This document shows positions 47,137-59,337 of a stretch of 64,000 bases of DNA, piece after piece; position 1 is the first letter of the stretch, and each line of letters begins with the position of its first letter. A program made the position numbers and the translations under genes. Location: positions 5,084,001-5,148,000 of the forward strand of contig JACGCM010000715.1 in assembly GCA_014058105.1 (NCBI GenBank). Reading direction: 5' to 3'. Under the pieces are notes generated by a model, which saw only the letters and a program-made list of their open reading frames with translations, was not told the origin of the DNA and ran no database searches. The stretch comes from Kingdonia uniflora (Eukaryota; Streptophyta; Magnoliopsida; Ranunculales; Circaeasteraceae).

Positions 47137-47368
47137 GCTGCAAGAGAGAATGGAAATACCTTCCCATCATTCTATACTGCTATTTATAGCCTGCCACCCT
47201 CAATTTCACATTCCTTACAGTCTGCCATTAATGAGCATTGGAACCATGCAAAGACCTGGTCAACCCACGTTGGAAATGACAAACGACCGTACACAACAGT
47301 TCAAGAAACTTTACCAATTCAGATTTTCTTCTCGACACAACAAGTAATTGTGTCAAGAATGGGGCGAT

Positions 47369-47900
47369 TGTAGTAGCATATTCCCCAGATTCGATAAGGA
47401 CAAACTAAATAGAGTTAAGTCGAAGGTATCTAATCATTCGAGAAGATATTGTAGTAGCAGACTCCCCAAATTTGATAAGGAGAAGCTAGCAAAACCAAGT
47501 CAAAGATGCATAACCATTCGAGAAGGTGTCAAGACCACGTTTATAGATCTCGACCATCTACAATAGCCGTTGCAAGATATCCGTGAAGTTCGCCCACTAC
47601 CCATTAAAATAGGAGACGAATTATTTGTAACTGCTCGTATCCATTATAAATGCAGACAAAACACATGCTAAAAGGGACCCGAGAACTCTATTTTTCTTTA
47701 CTATTTGCATTTATTCTATCTTTCAGTAATTATAATAACTAGCACATATTGGATTTCATTATCAAACCCTTCTCGAGGTCGTAGTTTTTCCTCAGGTTTT
47801 ATTGAGTTTCCACGTAAAATCTAGTGTGCTCTAGCTTAGAATTGCAATCTCTTTACAGAAGTATTGACGAAGTTTCCCTTCTAGAAAACACGCCATTACA
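47369..47900 (+). repeat. 3' LTR of the Tat element
   Basis: Repeat of 35114-35650, including the 81-bp internal duplication at its start. It lacks an approximately 25-bp stretch near the middle and has a short insertion near the end. Confidence 0.95.
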
Positions 47901-48991
47901 TGCCATATTCCCAGAAGCACAAAATAATCGCCTTCCCAAGAATTTCGAAGATAAAACTCAAACAATTTGCTTTCGTTCGTCATGTGCTGTAGACTTCATC
48001 AACGTTCAACTTTTGAGGTTTTTCGATCTTATTTGATTTTGCAATCGTTCCGGGCGTTCAAATTTATCTCTGGTTTACGTGACTAAAAGAAAATGAAATG
48101 AGTTTTAGAGAGAGAGAAGACTAGTCGAGAAATGAGTTTTAGAGAGAGAAAGAAAGAGAACATAGGAGAGGAGAGTTCTTTTGTTCACTTTAAAACTGCC
48201 ACACATGAAGGACATAGGAAATAAGTGACATTTCATCATCTCTAATCCAACCACTCATCTCCAATAAATGGGTGGCTGAAAATGAGTGTACAGTAAGGAT
48301 AGTGTCTCCGGATCCGTAATCTATAAAAACAAACTTTTCTTTCAATAATCAAGCTTCAAGGACAATTATTGTTTCTAAAGAGAGTCCTTTAACTATATTT
48401 ACAGACTATCCTAAACCTTTTAATCTAATTCTAAATCTTCAACAACAACAATGGTTTTTGACATTGGATTCCTTGGACTTAATTATATACTCTTACTAAA
48501 CTATACTCCTATTACTTTTAATTTAATTCAAACTTTACTTCTTAAAAAATATTCTTTAATATGAGAAGCAAATATCCTAGATTATTCTAGAAACAAATAA
48601 AATAAATAGATAAATAAAAGGGATATATTAATTGTAATACCAAATATCCTAGATTATCCTAGATTATTCTAACGCCTGAGATAGACGTTAGCGGAATGAG
48701 AGAAAGTGAGACACATACCTCGTCTAACTTAATATCATTATTAAGTTCTTGTTATCTCATGTGCTTCCGCGTTTGATTTGCCCATAGTTTCCTAACAAGC
48801 CGTTCTTATAAAAATAAAAGTAAAATGCGGCGAAAGCTCACCGCAATAGAGGAGGAAAAATAAATGATAATTGTGAGGTATTATTTTTTCCACAACTTTT
48901 ATGTCTTGTAATTCTTCTCTTACTTTCATGTCTTGAAAGTCTTTTGATAGAAATCGTGGCCGACGTAGCCACTCTGGCCACGTCCTCCGCG
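47901..48991. other. intronic spacer with an LTR scrap
   Basis: GAGAGA tracts at 48110-48180. No gene. From about 48600 to 48797 it resembles a copia LTR end (next entry). Confidence 0.4.
48600..48797 (+). repeat. copia LTR fragment related to the element at 25418-26887
   Basis: It ends TGTGCTTCCGCG, GATTTGCCCATAGTTTCC and TAACA; the reverse complement of 25418-25465 has the same words in order. The other end is lost. Confidence 0.6.
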
Positions 48992-49329
48992 CAGGGATAG
49001 CAATGGGGCGGGGGAGCCAATACCATCCCCATCCCCGCTTAGATTCCCACCCCCCATCCCCGCCCCGATCCCCATTTAAATTAAGCGGGATCCCTGAATC
49101 CGCCCCACTTAAATAAGATCAATACCATCCCCGCTCCGATCCCCATTTAAAATAAGCGGGGATCCCCGAATCCGCCCCATCCCCGTCCCATTTAAAATAC
49201 ATTCATCCCCAAATTCGTAATGGCGATAGAACATGCTTATGGGAGGACCCTTGGCACCCTCTGGGAGTGCTCCTGGACAAATTTCCTCAGCAGCTCCTGT
49301 ACTTTACTCTTTTGAATAAAAATGTTTTA

Positions 49330-50610
49330 AGTTAGCAACTTAATCACTAATGAATCTTGGAGTTTATCTGATCAATCTAGTAGCAAGCTTGGTGATATTG
49401 CAAACGTGCTTGAAGGAGTAGAGATACACAATGGTCAGGAGGATGAGATAGTTTGGACAGCTTCTAATTCAGGGGAGTTTGAGCTTAAGCCTACTTATAA
49501 TGTGTTTAGACATGTAAATGATAAAGTAAAGTGGAGCTCTATTGTGGCATAGCAAAACCATCCAAAGACATAGTTTTAAAATGGGGAAATATCCATAGTA
49601 ATAAATGTGTCCTATGCTGGAGTCATCCTGAAACTGGAAGACATCTTTTCTTTGACTGTTTTAGCTAGGAGCATTTGGACAGAGCTTATCAAGTTGTTAG
49701 GATATAACAGAACTGTGGGAAATTGGGACAGTGAGATAGAGTGGTCTGCACAAAACTTTCAAGACAAAGATGGAATGGTTAACCTTAAGAAAATGGCTTT
49801 CAATGCTTTCTTCTATCAGGTGTGGATGGAAAGAAATAACAGAACTGTGGGAAATTGGGACAGTTTGGACAGAGCTTATCAAGTTGTTAGGATATAACAG
49901 AACTGTGGGAAATTGGGACAGTGAGATAGAGTGGTCTGCACAAAACTTTCAAGACAAAGATGGAATGGTTAACCTTAAGAAAATGGCTTTCAATGCTTTC
50001 TTCTATCAGGTGTGGATGGAAAGAAATAACAGGATCTTCAAGAAGATAGAAACACCCCACAAAGTGATTCTGTTTAAGCTAGTTGATGAGATAAGAGTTA
50101 AAGCTGCATATAAAGATATGGAACTTAAAGATACACCTCAGGCACAGGTTTTAGCTAACTGGAATCTTAATGGCCTGCTTTTCTTAAAGCAACCTATCAG
50201 ATGCCAGTTGAGAGCTGCTCTAGCCCCTTATGTTACATTGAACACTGATGGATCTTTTATGAATAATAAAGAAGGGTGAGGTGTTATGATCAGAGAACCC
50301 TCAGGCAATACTCTTCATGCAGCTGCATGGAGTTATCCTTCCAAGTCTATAACTATCTTAGAGCTGGTTTCTGATGAAAGAGGTCTAGAGCTGGCAAAGA
50401 AACATGATAACAGAAAAGTGTGCATTATCACAGACTCTAAAACAGTTCTTTTTTACCCAACTGGCAAGGCTACTCCTAATTGGGATGCAAAGCACTTAGT
50501 GGACAGAATTAGAAAAGCTCTGATGGACCTTGAGGATTATCAAATCTGGTACAACTATAGGGAAACAAATGGTGCCGCAAAAATACAAGCAAGAACAATA
50601 GTTTCAATCA
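49330..50610 (+). pseudogene. L1-type LINE 3' coding fragment (zf-RVT and RNase H) inside the hAT element
   Basis: First the reverse-transcriptase zinc-binding region: EDEIVWTASNSGEFELK, then KCVLCWSHPETGRHLFF (C, C, H, plus DCF) and FFYQVWMERNNRIFK. Then a plant-type RNase H: TLNTDGSFMNNKEG, a TGA in place of Trp (50278-50280), GVMIREPSGN, ELVSDERGLELAKK and ITDSKTV. The Asp-Glu-Asp catalytic set is present in DGS, LELVSDE and TDS. No reverse transcriptase lies upstream, so this is a partial copy. Confidence 0.8.
49674..50032 (+). repeat. 190-bp tandem duplication with a 21-nt templated filler
   Basis: Copy 1 is 49674-49842 and copy 2 49864-50032. Between them, 49843-49863 repeats AACTGTGGGAAATTGGGACA, found at 49711. 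The copies appear identical, so the event is young. Confidence 0.95.
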
Positions 50611-51526
50611 ACATTCAACGGTATAAATCCAACAAATTATACAACAGAAACAGACCTTGATTCTAATAGATGTAATTTATACAACAGAGGACCTTGATTT
50701 GGATGCAACAGATTATATAACAGACCTTGATTCTAATAGATGCAACAAATACACCTTGATTTGGAGAGAGAGATGCAACAGACCTTGATTTGGAGAGAAA
50801 GAAATCCCAATTCCTCGATTGCTTGAAACCCAACCGAGTTGCTGTTTCCTGTTGTTTGCTTGTTTGTTGTTTGCTTGAAACGCAATTGATTAAACCCAAT
50901 TGCTTGAAACGAAAATCTCGATTAACTGTTGATTGAAACGCAATTCTCGTTTAAAGTATAACCCAATTTATATGACTGCAGCTGATTGCTGAAGAGAAGA
51001 GAGAGCTCAATTGAAACTGTTTACAGAGAAGAGAAGAGAAGAGAAGAGAAGAGAGCTTCTTGTTCAGAGAGCTTGACTGTTGAAATGGAGAACCGGGGTT
51101 TGTTGAAAAAGGAGAGCTTGTTGAAATGGAGAAATGATACAGAGAGCTTGTTGAAAGAGGAGAGCTTGTTGTTTGCTGCAGGCTGTTGAAGAGTGAAGAC
51201 TGAAGAGAAAAATCAGAAGATAGGGTTTTTGAATCTAAATTCATTGGGGGTATAATAGTAACTGTATTAAGTATTTAATGGGGCAGATGCGGGGCGGATA
51301 ATGGATTTTATGTGAGCAGGCCCAAATCCGTCCCGATCCCCGGCGGATTTTGAGTAGCTTATACCATCCCCACCCCCATACCCGGTTAGCTCATACCAAA
51401 TCTGCCCCGTTCGGGGCGTGGCGGGGCAAATTGCCATTCCTACCTCCGCGTCTTTAGTCGGCCTCTTCCTGGAACCTCTTTATTTTAGTAGTTTCTAAAT
51501 TATCTTATTTCTTTTAGATATGTTTA

Positions 51527-51776
51527 TGCTGGATAATAATAAATTCTACTCTATTAGATAATCAAGAACAATATTAAGAGGAGAATTGGGATATCTTTAT
51601 TGATCAAATTGTATATCTCTGTACGTACTTCAAAGAAGGATAACCCAATATGAGATTACCTATCCTTGCTTAAACTCTCCCCATAAACCCTAAAAGGCCT
51701 ATGGGCTTGTTAGGAGTCCAGTAGGACACCCCAACCCAGTTGAGCTCCCATCTTGGGCTGGACCCAACTCCTAACA
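51527..51776 (-). repeat. 3' LTR of the copia element
   Basis: It contains an additional AGTCCAGTAGG segment absent from the other LTR. Confidence 0.95.
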
Positions 51777-52000
51777 TTCCCCCTGGGGTAATCCATACCA
51801 GGACGACTTGCCTCATCAAAACCTCTGCCTAGCAAAACCCCCTTGGGCAAAAAGCTACCCAAGGAAAGAGTACAATCCTATGCCTCGTATGGGTTGTGGA
51901 CGCGTATACATTGCCTCATCAAAACCTCTAGTCAATAAAATCTCCTAGGATAAAAATTGCACTATCAGGAAAAAAAAAGTACAACACGCATGTGTCCACG

Positions 52001-52366
52001 TCAGGTTGGGACTACTCCCCCTGATGTCGATCTCCCCCGAGATCTATCTCCCTGAGATATTGATAAATAAATCTTCTGCATGCCAATTTCGTGTACTAGC
52101 TGCTTGAACTTAAGTTGTACAAGAGTCTTCGTGAATAGGTTTGCAAAGATGTCTTTTGAAATATCTTGAATAACGTCAATCTCATTCACCTTTTGTAATT
52201 CATAAATATGGAATGACTTCTGTGAAATGTGCTTCGTTCTATTGCCATTGATAAAATTGCCATTGACTTGAATGATACAAGCTGAGTTGTATTCATACAT
52301 AGTCGATGCTTTATCTTCAATAGAACATGTCATAACTTCAGTTAATGTATCTTGGAGCGTAACCAT
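52001..52366 (-). pseudogene. copia RNase H C-terminal part
   Basis: IQVNGNFINGNRTKHISQKS, then VIQDISKDIFANLFTKTLVQ and HEIGMQKIYL correspond to the family's TKHI and NVADLFTKSLP...H..GM words. It ends just before the polypurine tract, as usual for copia. Confidence 0.85.
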
Positions 52367-55300
52367 TATTCTCTGCCAGCTTCATGAAGTGCAAGAATCT
52401 CCTCCTGGTTCGAGGATGTAGCTACCGCTGTTTGCTTCATCAATCTCCAAGAATCATTATGTATCCCCTTACATAAACACATAATCCATCTGACAATGGC
52501 CTTTATGTGGGTCTGAGAAGTATTTTGTATCGGTGTACTCTATACTTTTACGTTTACCATTTCGAGTAGAACAGACTCCAGTCTTTCATACCGATCAAAT
52601 ACCTCAGAATGTGCCTGAACTCACTTTAGTGCCTTTGGGTAAGAACATAACTATGGCAAGCTAAACAGTTCATTGCGAATAAGTCATCGGGACTAGTATA
52701 CCCAACTAACTATAGCAAAACACCTCCTAGTTATGGTATCACGGCCCTAAGAGTTTCTCCCCCCATTAGAATGGTGGAAGATGTCGTTGTCCACACCCAA
52801 GTGCTGGACGTGTAATAAACGACTTAACACCGTGTGCTACATCCATACCAAAGTTTTAGATTACTCTTCCGATACATATTGCTTGGTATAGGAGTATGCC
52901 ACTACCAAGACGTTCGATCTGCAAATCGAGACACTACTTGATTTCTCAAGGTCTTTTATTTCGAATTCTTTCCCAAGGTATTCGGCGGCTCTCGCAATCT
53001 CCCCTGGAGGTCTAATGATTTCCAAATTATTTAGTACACTGTTATGATGATACTGAAACTAATTTCCGTGTTCTAAATAAGAACGCATGGACATATAATG
53101 ATATTTGCAAAGTCTCTGACCTTCAAATACTTAGTCAATTTACTATGTCTCATGGCCCTAATTGCTTCAAGTCAACAATAATTTTTCCAGTTTTATTACG
53201 TATACACCTCGTGTGTCGGTCTTAATTGCTTCCAGAAGCTTATACCTCCCCAAGTGGCTTCATATAAATATCCGTATCTAGTTTTCCATATAGATACGCA
53301 ATAACCACATAATACGCATGTCTAGCTTGTCCTCAACAACTAACAAACAGATCAATACCGGAAAGTTATAACATCCATAACCGGATAATAGGTCTCATTG
53401 TAATCGATGTCAGGTCTCTTAAAGAATTCCTGGGCAACTAGTCTTGCCTTGACCTAATTATCTCTTCGAGTTAATTATGTTTCTGTACCATTCCCATTTG
53501 TAACCGACAAGCTCTATTGCATCATTTTACATTATGCTAGCAAGCTGAGCTTCACTTGGATTCTAGACACCCACTTTGGCCAATGTACAACAATACAAAG
53601 TCGTTTACAATAAGTGGTTATGAATCCTCATCCTTGATGGCGAGTATAGCAGCGATTGTGAATACCTTGTCGACAAATCTCTACTGAACGATCCTACGTT
53701 GTGCTATTACAGACTTTTAATAGATCGAGATCTCATTATCATACGTATGTGCCACCTCGGGTTTGTATCGTAATATATTAACTGGTCGCGTAGCTACTAT
53801 TGCCTCGTCGATGGGTGGTTCCATCCTCGATGAACCGACTACACCATTAGTCATATTTATCCCATATTCTGCAGCTCCTCGGCTCAGAATACTTTCTTTC
53901 AACAGCGCTCCACACTAAGTGCGAGCCTCAGATTCGTTTGCAGTACTAATTCCCCCGAAACGTTCAGCTGTGGTACTAATTCTCCCGAAATATTTTGCTG
54001 TGTAGGTGTATTAATTGCAGGTACATACACTTACGATACTTCAATAGTATCTATGAATTTGTCTGGCTATTCATTTGCAACCTATTGGATATTTTTAATC
54101 CGTTGAACCTTATTGCTACCTAACTTATGTATAAAGATCTAGATAAGACAACGATGGTGTTTTCCAAATAATCTTGGAAACATCCTCAGCATTGACCGTC
54201 ATATCTCCCTCCAATGTTGAGAATATCGTCTCATCAAAGTGACAATTATCTGCCCTTCAGTATATACGTCGCCAGTGGGTTTCAAATATTTAGTGATAAA
54301 TATGAATCATAACCCACATAATAACATGTCGACGTTGAGAGTCCCATCTTCATACATTGTGGTGGTGCGATTGGCACTTGTACTGAACATCCAAATGCTC
54401 GTCGATGGGCGACACCGGGCTTCGACTTAGTTAGTTACTAGTCGCTTTTGGGAAAAAATAATTTGATGACTTGCTATGGGACAAACCCTAATCAGTGTTG
54501 TGGGAGCAAAAATGCAAATCTCACACATTAGCTGAAAGCTGTGATTATCCTAACAGTGGTCTAGCGATTATCCTAAATCGCTTGATTAGGCTTTCTGCCA
54601 ATCCCGAGTTGGATATGGTATGGGGTACTCACGATGCTCAATCATCTGTCCCATTTAGCAGTAAAATAATCATCAAAAGCCTGTGAGTTTCACTCCTAAG
54701 CCCCCATCAAGTCACATCAATCGACTTTGATCGGTTAATCCAGGAACTGAGCCTGCAATCGAATGATCTAAGTGAGAAGTCGTACTAACGGTGCATTCCT
54801 AGATTTTATGAATAGACAAACGTAAGACCATCTCCTAGATGCATCTATTATGACCATAAATACTCAAGTGGGCCACAATGTGGATGGATAGGTCCACATA
54901 TGTCTTTATGGGATGCTTTTGGAGCAAATGTTGGAGATCCCACTCCACCTTGGTCATATTAGGATGAAATAATAGACTTTTCTTGAAAGCAATCGTTACA
55001 CATACACTCTCTGGATCTTCTCTCCTTTTAAGGAAAGTTGAGATATAATCCCGAAAATCATCCTCACTATTCGAGCCCTGAAGAGTGTACTGGAAACCGT
55101 TCTAATAGCGTATTCTAACCTTTAGACATTGAGGGAATGCACAAGACCTTGTCTGTCATTTTCTTCGATAGTCATTACGTGATAAACTCAGTAAAATCCA
55201 GCTGGATTTACTAGTATATAAAGCGGACTAGATACCTCGTATTGTACTATTAGAGAGTAATAGCGTGACACACTCAGTGCATTCTATCATGTTGGCCGTG

Positions 55301-55840
55301 CCAATAATATTCGTGACATCCCCGATTCACAAAGTTAGAGATAAGAAATATGTTCATATCTCAAAAGGATCGAGTGCGTGGTACTAATGTCTTTTAGACA
55401 TGTGTCGCCACTCATCCGATTATCGGTCATGCTCAATGAGTAGATAGATCCATAGGCGGGTTGTATATAGTAGATCCACTATCATATATAAAATTTAACT
55501 ACTGCGTAAGCAATAAATTCGAATAATCACAATTTATAACAAAATGAAAATCTCATGTATGTTACGAGCACTTTATTGAAACATAAATAATTTGTTCCTA
55601 ACATAATCAAAAATATTGACAAAAAGTAAATCAAGTCTCTGTGAGTAAAGAAACTACTAGTGTTCTCTATTGTGACATCACATGTTTACTAAGATATCGT
55701 TACGAATTACTTCGTATGTTGATCCATGCTGACATTAGTGTTGCCAAAGAAGTTTGACGTTGCAAACTCCACAGGGTCGGAGTTAGTGTCAACAACTACG
55801 TGGTGGGTATGGACTCTGTTACCCCTAGCTACCCATGGTG
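52367..55840 (-). pseudogene. copia pol, heavily degraded
   Basis: Only scraps can be read: the ILRYKPEVAHTYDNE region, and ETIFSTLEGDMTVNAEDVSK with IIWKTPSLS (54255-54150), a piece of the integrase-RT linker. Protease, integrase and RT cannot be followed as frames. Confidence 0.65.
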
Positions 55841-56701
55841 CCTGGCATTTCAGTACCCAGTGTTCGATGCCACCGTAATTAAAGCAAGGAGATCCCTAAT
55901 CTGGCTTCTTTTCCTTCGCATTTCCTGGTTTGCCGAATTTCCAAAATCCTTTACCTTTCCTAGGACCAATGGGTTTCAGGTTCCCGCCCTTCCTGTTTCC
56001 CTTGTATCCTTCCCTGCACTTTTCATATTTGCGTCCCTAACTTGCATAATTATTTCCCCGAAACTGAACATTGTGTGATGCGGGCAACGACGCACTCCCA
56101 GAAGGCCGCATTGCATGATTCCTTATCAGAAGTTCCTCGTTCTGCTCAAAGAAGAGCAGTGCCTGAATCAAGACTTCGTGAGTCGCAATATTTTCTCGCT
56201 GATATTGCCTCTGAAGCGCAATATTATTAGCATGGAAAGTTGATAAAGTCTTCTCTACCATTTCAACATCAGTGACTTTCTTCTCACACAGCTCAAGTGT
56301 AGAAGTAATTTTGTGGACTGCTGAGTTATAATTAGCGACGGTCCTGAATCTTGGAATCGAAAGGTGTTCCATTGGTTCATCGCTTTTGAGAGCATAATGG
56401 TCTTTTGTTGACCATAATGCCCCTTCATGTTTGTTCATAAGTTAGCCGGCTCAACTTTGTTGAGGTATTGAGTCTTCAGGTCATTCTGAATATGATGACG
56501 GAGGATAAACAAAACCTTTGCTTTGTCGATGGGATCTTCGTTGTTGCTAATGACGATGGTCTTCTGTAGACCGAGAAACTTGTCAGCGTTAATGCACCAA
56601 GTGAGGTAATTGGCTCCAGTGAGCAGCAATGGTAAAAGTTTAACATTCTTGAGTTTCGTAGACATCTGTTTATGCAAAATATACATCGTAATTAGTAACA
56701 A
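55841..56701 (-). pseudogene. copia gag (UBN2 type) with altered zinc knuckle
   Basis: From 56701: MSTKLKNVKLLPLLLTGANY, HHIQNDLKTQYL, then ALKSDEPMEHLS and STFHANNIALQRQYQ, LLFFEQNEELLIRNHAMRPS. The knuckle (about 55890) reads CFNYGGIEHWVLKC, with the second Cys changed to Tyr. A stop at about 56436 splits the frame. Confidence 0.85.
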
Positions 56702-58703
56702 TTCTTGATAAACATTTCAAATGTAATAAAGACAGATAGATCATAGTACTTCGAATAACATAAAATAAACTATTCCTGATCATATTATAGTTGAACCTTG
56801 TTCATATTCTAAAACTCATGAAATTCTTTTATAATAATTAAATCTCAATTTTACCTCATAAAATGATGATCTTAATCTTAGATGTGCGTTTTAATAGAAT
56901 CTTAGCCAAGATTGATATTCAAAACCACCAGATGTGTGCGTTCCTTGTGAAATCCTATTTAAGTACATGATTTTCAATTATTAATAAAGGCAATTCATAG
57001 TATTCAAGTAAGTGATTCTCAATCATTACTTGTAGGTGAACCTTGTTCATATCCTATTACTTATGAAATCCTATTTAAGTACATGATTTCCAATCATTAC
57101 TTGTGGTTCATAGTATATAGCGCAATGAAGTACATGATTCCTAATCATTACTTTCAAGTGAACCCTGTTCATGGCTTTATACTCATGAGATCCTATTAAC
57201 TGTCAAATCCCAATTTTACCCCGTTAAATAGTGATCTTAACCTTAAAGTGCGTATTAATAGTTTTAACCAAGACAACTATTCAAAACCACTAGATGTTGC
57301 GTTTCTTATTCAAACAACTAGGGTGTTTTAATCCCTAAAGTTCTATAAGGTGGTATATTCTAGCCAAATGACCCTATTTGCTACGAATATGAGATGTATT
57401 AGATGTTTAGTTGACAAGTGGTCCCACTCTAAAGTCTGTTAGGTTTACAAGATAGGTAGATTATGCCTGTCTTTGAACTAACATTGTAGGGTACTATAGG
57501 TTGATATCAATGCCTATATACATCTAAATGTTATCATGTAATATTTAATTATACCTAGATACGTAAAATTGGTTCCTCAGATACCAAGTTTTTAGAAATA
57601 TGATTAAGTCAATTCCTAATTGAGCTCTAATTATTTGTCATTGACAATTAACTATGATTTAGATATGACTTCTAGTTATATTCTAAATTAGTCTTAGTTT
57701 CATATTATTAATGATCCCCTGATCATGATAATTAGTATCCTAGGGGCGTACCATTAATATCTTATTAGTTATCGTAAGATACTTAAATAGGTATTAATCC
57801 ATGTACTTATATCACATATAAGTGAGTCAGTTTTCTTATACAAGGCACTTGTTCCCCAAAAAAAATTTAAAAATAGGTCCCTATAGGGTAGGTCCAGTCA
57901 ATAGGAATTTTTTTAAAAAATTGGCTCAATTTGACCAAAAATTGAGCTTTCTAGAGCCAATTTAGTGTCTGAACCGGTCCTGGACCGCCCTGGGTGGATC
58001 AGGTTGATCGGTCTGGAACGGTTTAACCGAGCCAAACCTTTGCCACGTATCATGCCCATGGCATGCCACTGTGTGCCACATGGCATTCTCCTGGCACGCC
58101 TTATCGCATGCCCTTGTCATGCTACTGTCATACCACGTGGCATGCCACTTGTCGCCGCCACGTCATCATGGTAGACCTTACTGCCACGTCAGCATGCCAT
58201 GTTTTTGACACATGTTATTGCCACGTCAGTAAGTGGATAAGGCTGACGTCATCACAAATAAAATAATATTTTTTAAAAATAAATAATTATTAATTATTGT
58301 TGACGTCATCGTGACCTAAAAAATGCTATTTTTGGCCGCGAACTGCCCAATTTTAATGACAATTTCGGCGATTGAGATATCTCCCTGGGACGTGCTATAT
58401 ACCGTTGGAATCCTTGTGAAATAGGCTAAATAACAAAATTAGTTGTGCGTCAATCCGATGTCCACAACAAATGCTATATTGGTTTGAAAGCAGCCCTTTA
58501 TCAAGGGTTAAAAACCACCAAAATAGGCTATTTTAATATATATAAAAAAGAGATAAAATTACTCTAATCCATATTTAGATATCCTATATTATAGATCAAG
58601 TAAAAATTATGTATAAATTTAAAAAATATATAAAAATTCCAGAAAAACGCTGATTTGGAGTTCTTTCTCCCTTCTGATCCACTAGCTCTACGTGCTGATG
58701 ACG
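56702..58703. other. leader of the copia element with internal repeats
   Basis: A stretch of about 165 bp is present twice (about 56792-56960 and 57161-57310: AACC-TGTTCAT, CTCATGA-AT, CAATTTTACC, GATCTTAA, TTCAAAACCAC-AGATG). Copies of CATGATT-CAATCATTACTT are at 56969, 57020 and 57080. 58050-58200 is full of GCATGCCA and TGCCACGTCA words. Two perfect TGACGTCA palindromes lie at 58244-58251 and 58301-58308. Confidence 0.75.
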
Positions 58704-58942
58704 TGTTGGATAATAATAGATTCTACTCTATTAGATAATCAAGAGTAATATTGAGAGGAGAATTGGGATATCTTTATTGATCAAATTGTATCTCTCTATA
58801 CGTACTACAAAGAAGGATAACCCAATATGAGGTTACCTATCCCTACTTAAACTCTCCCCATAAACCCTAAAGGCCTATGGGCTTGTTAGGAGACACCCCA
58901 ACCCAGTTGGGTCCCACCTTGGGCTGGACCCAGCTCCTAACA
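58704..58942 (-). repeat. 5' LTR of the copia element
   Basis: Pair of 51527-51776. In minus orientation it would drive the element. Confidence 0.95.
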
Positions 58943-59192
58943 GTTTCCTATTATCTTGGGTAACTTTTTGGAAAGGTGGGGATTCCTCTTCTATAAAGGA
59001 GTTCTAGGGGAGAGGCTAAGGCTAGTTGAAGTTTGAGAGAGAAAACCCTAAATAGAAGGGAGAGAGAGAGAGGGAGAGAGATCAATGTTATTTTCAATTT
59101 TAGTAATTTAATTCAAGAGAGTTGTTTTTCGTGTACGTTGTTTGCTTCTGCACTTCTAGTTTCTATAATCTTCTCTTGGTGTTTTTTGCAGG

Positions 59193-59277
59193 AACAGTTC
59201 CTTGAACTTTTTTCTGAAGTTGCGCATGCTAGTGCTCTACAAGATCACAAAAAATTTATCAACTACAAACATCTTTG
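59193..59277 (+). CDS. NF-YC10: NF-YC10-like gene, exon 2
   Basis: After TTTTTTGCAG, 85 nt read EQFLELFSEVAHASALQDHK and KFINYKHL, ending in a single T of the next codon before GTATTC. This is the middle of the histone fold (family: [26 protein letters not shown]). Phase 0 at its start matches exon 1's end; phase 1 at its end matches exon 3. The donor lies right at the start of a (TC)n(AC)n microsatellite, which could disturb splicing if it expands. Confidence 0.9.
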
Positions 59278-59279
<2 letters not shown>

Positions 59280-59334
<55 letters not shown>

Positions 59335-59337
59335 ACA
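59280..59337. repeat. compound (TC)n(AC)n microsatellite
   Basis: About 31 nt of TC followed by about 26 nt of AC, beginning 2 nt after the donor of exon 2. Confidence 0.95.

Larger units (their letters stand above)
35114..47900 (+). mobile_element. Tat-lineage Ty3/gypsy retrotransposon with antisense genes, 12.8 kb
   Basis: LTRs of 537 and 532 bp (TGTAGTAGC to CCATTACA). A primer-binding site is 2 nt inside the 5' LTR and a short G-rich tract (AATGGGGCGAT) stands before the 3' LTR. Order: gag, protease, RT, two RNase H regions, integrase, then 6 kb with minus-strand genes. A second, additional RNase H and antisense ORFs are known Tat traits. The 5-bp flanks (GGCTA and TGCCA) agree at only three positions. 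The LTRs differ by roughly 9 percent, so it is older than the Athila copy. Its coding regions are broken throughout. Confidence 0.9.
48992..51442. mobile_element. hAT-type element, 2.45 kb, carrying LINE-derived coding sequence
   Basis: The ends are CAGGGATAGCAATGGGGCGG (left) and TAGGAATGGCAATTTGCCCC (right, complement), the YAGGGATGGCAA type of terminus seen in plant hAT elements. The 8-bp target duplication CCTCCGCG is perfect (48984-48991 and 51443-51450), which also fits hAT. Subterminal regions on both sides are GGGGATCCCCG-rich. No hAT transposase is present. The interior is an L1 fragment plus short CAGACCTTGATT repeats and a GAAGA tract. Confidence 0.9.
51527..58942 (-). mobile_element. 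Ty1/copia LTR retrotransposon, 7.4 kb, degraded
   Basis: LTRs of 250 bp (51527-51776) and 239 bp (58704-58942) begin TG(C/T)TGGATAATAAT and end CTCCTAACA. Flanks GTTTA (51522-51526) and GTTTC (58943-58947) match at four of five. A polypurine tract (complement of TTCCCCCTGGGG) lies beside the left LTR, and gag is at the right end, so the element is in minus orientation. The LTRs differ by about 6 percent plus an 11-bp indel. The primer site next to the right LTR is not clear. Pol is full of stops. Confidence 0.9.

Noticed and set aside
49607..50660. hAT transposase inside the hAT-type element
   Set aside because: The frames match LINE zf-RVT and RNase H, not a hAT dimerisation or DDE domain.
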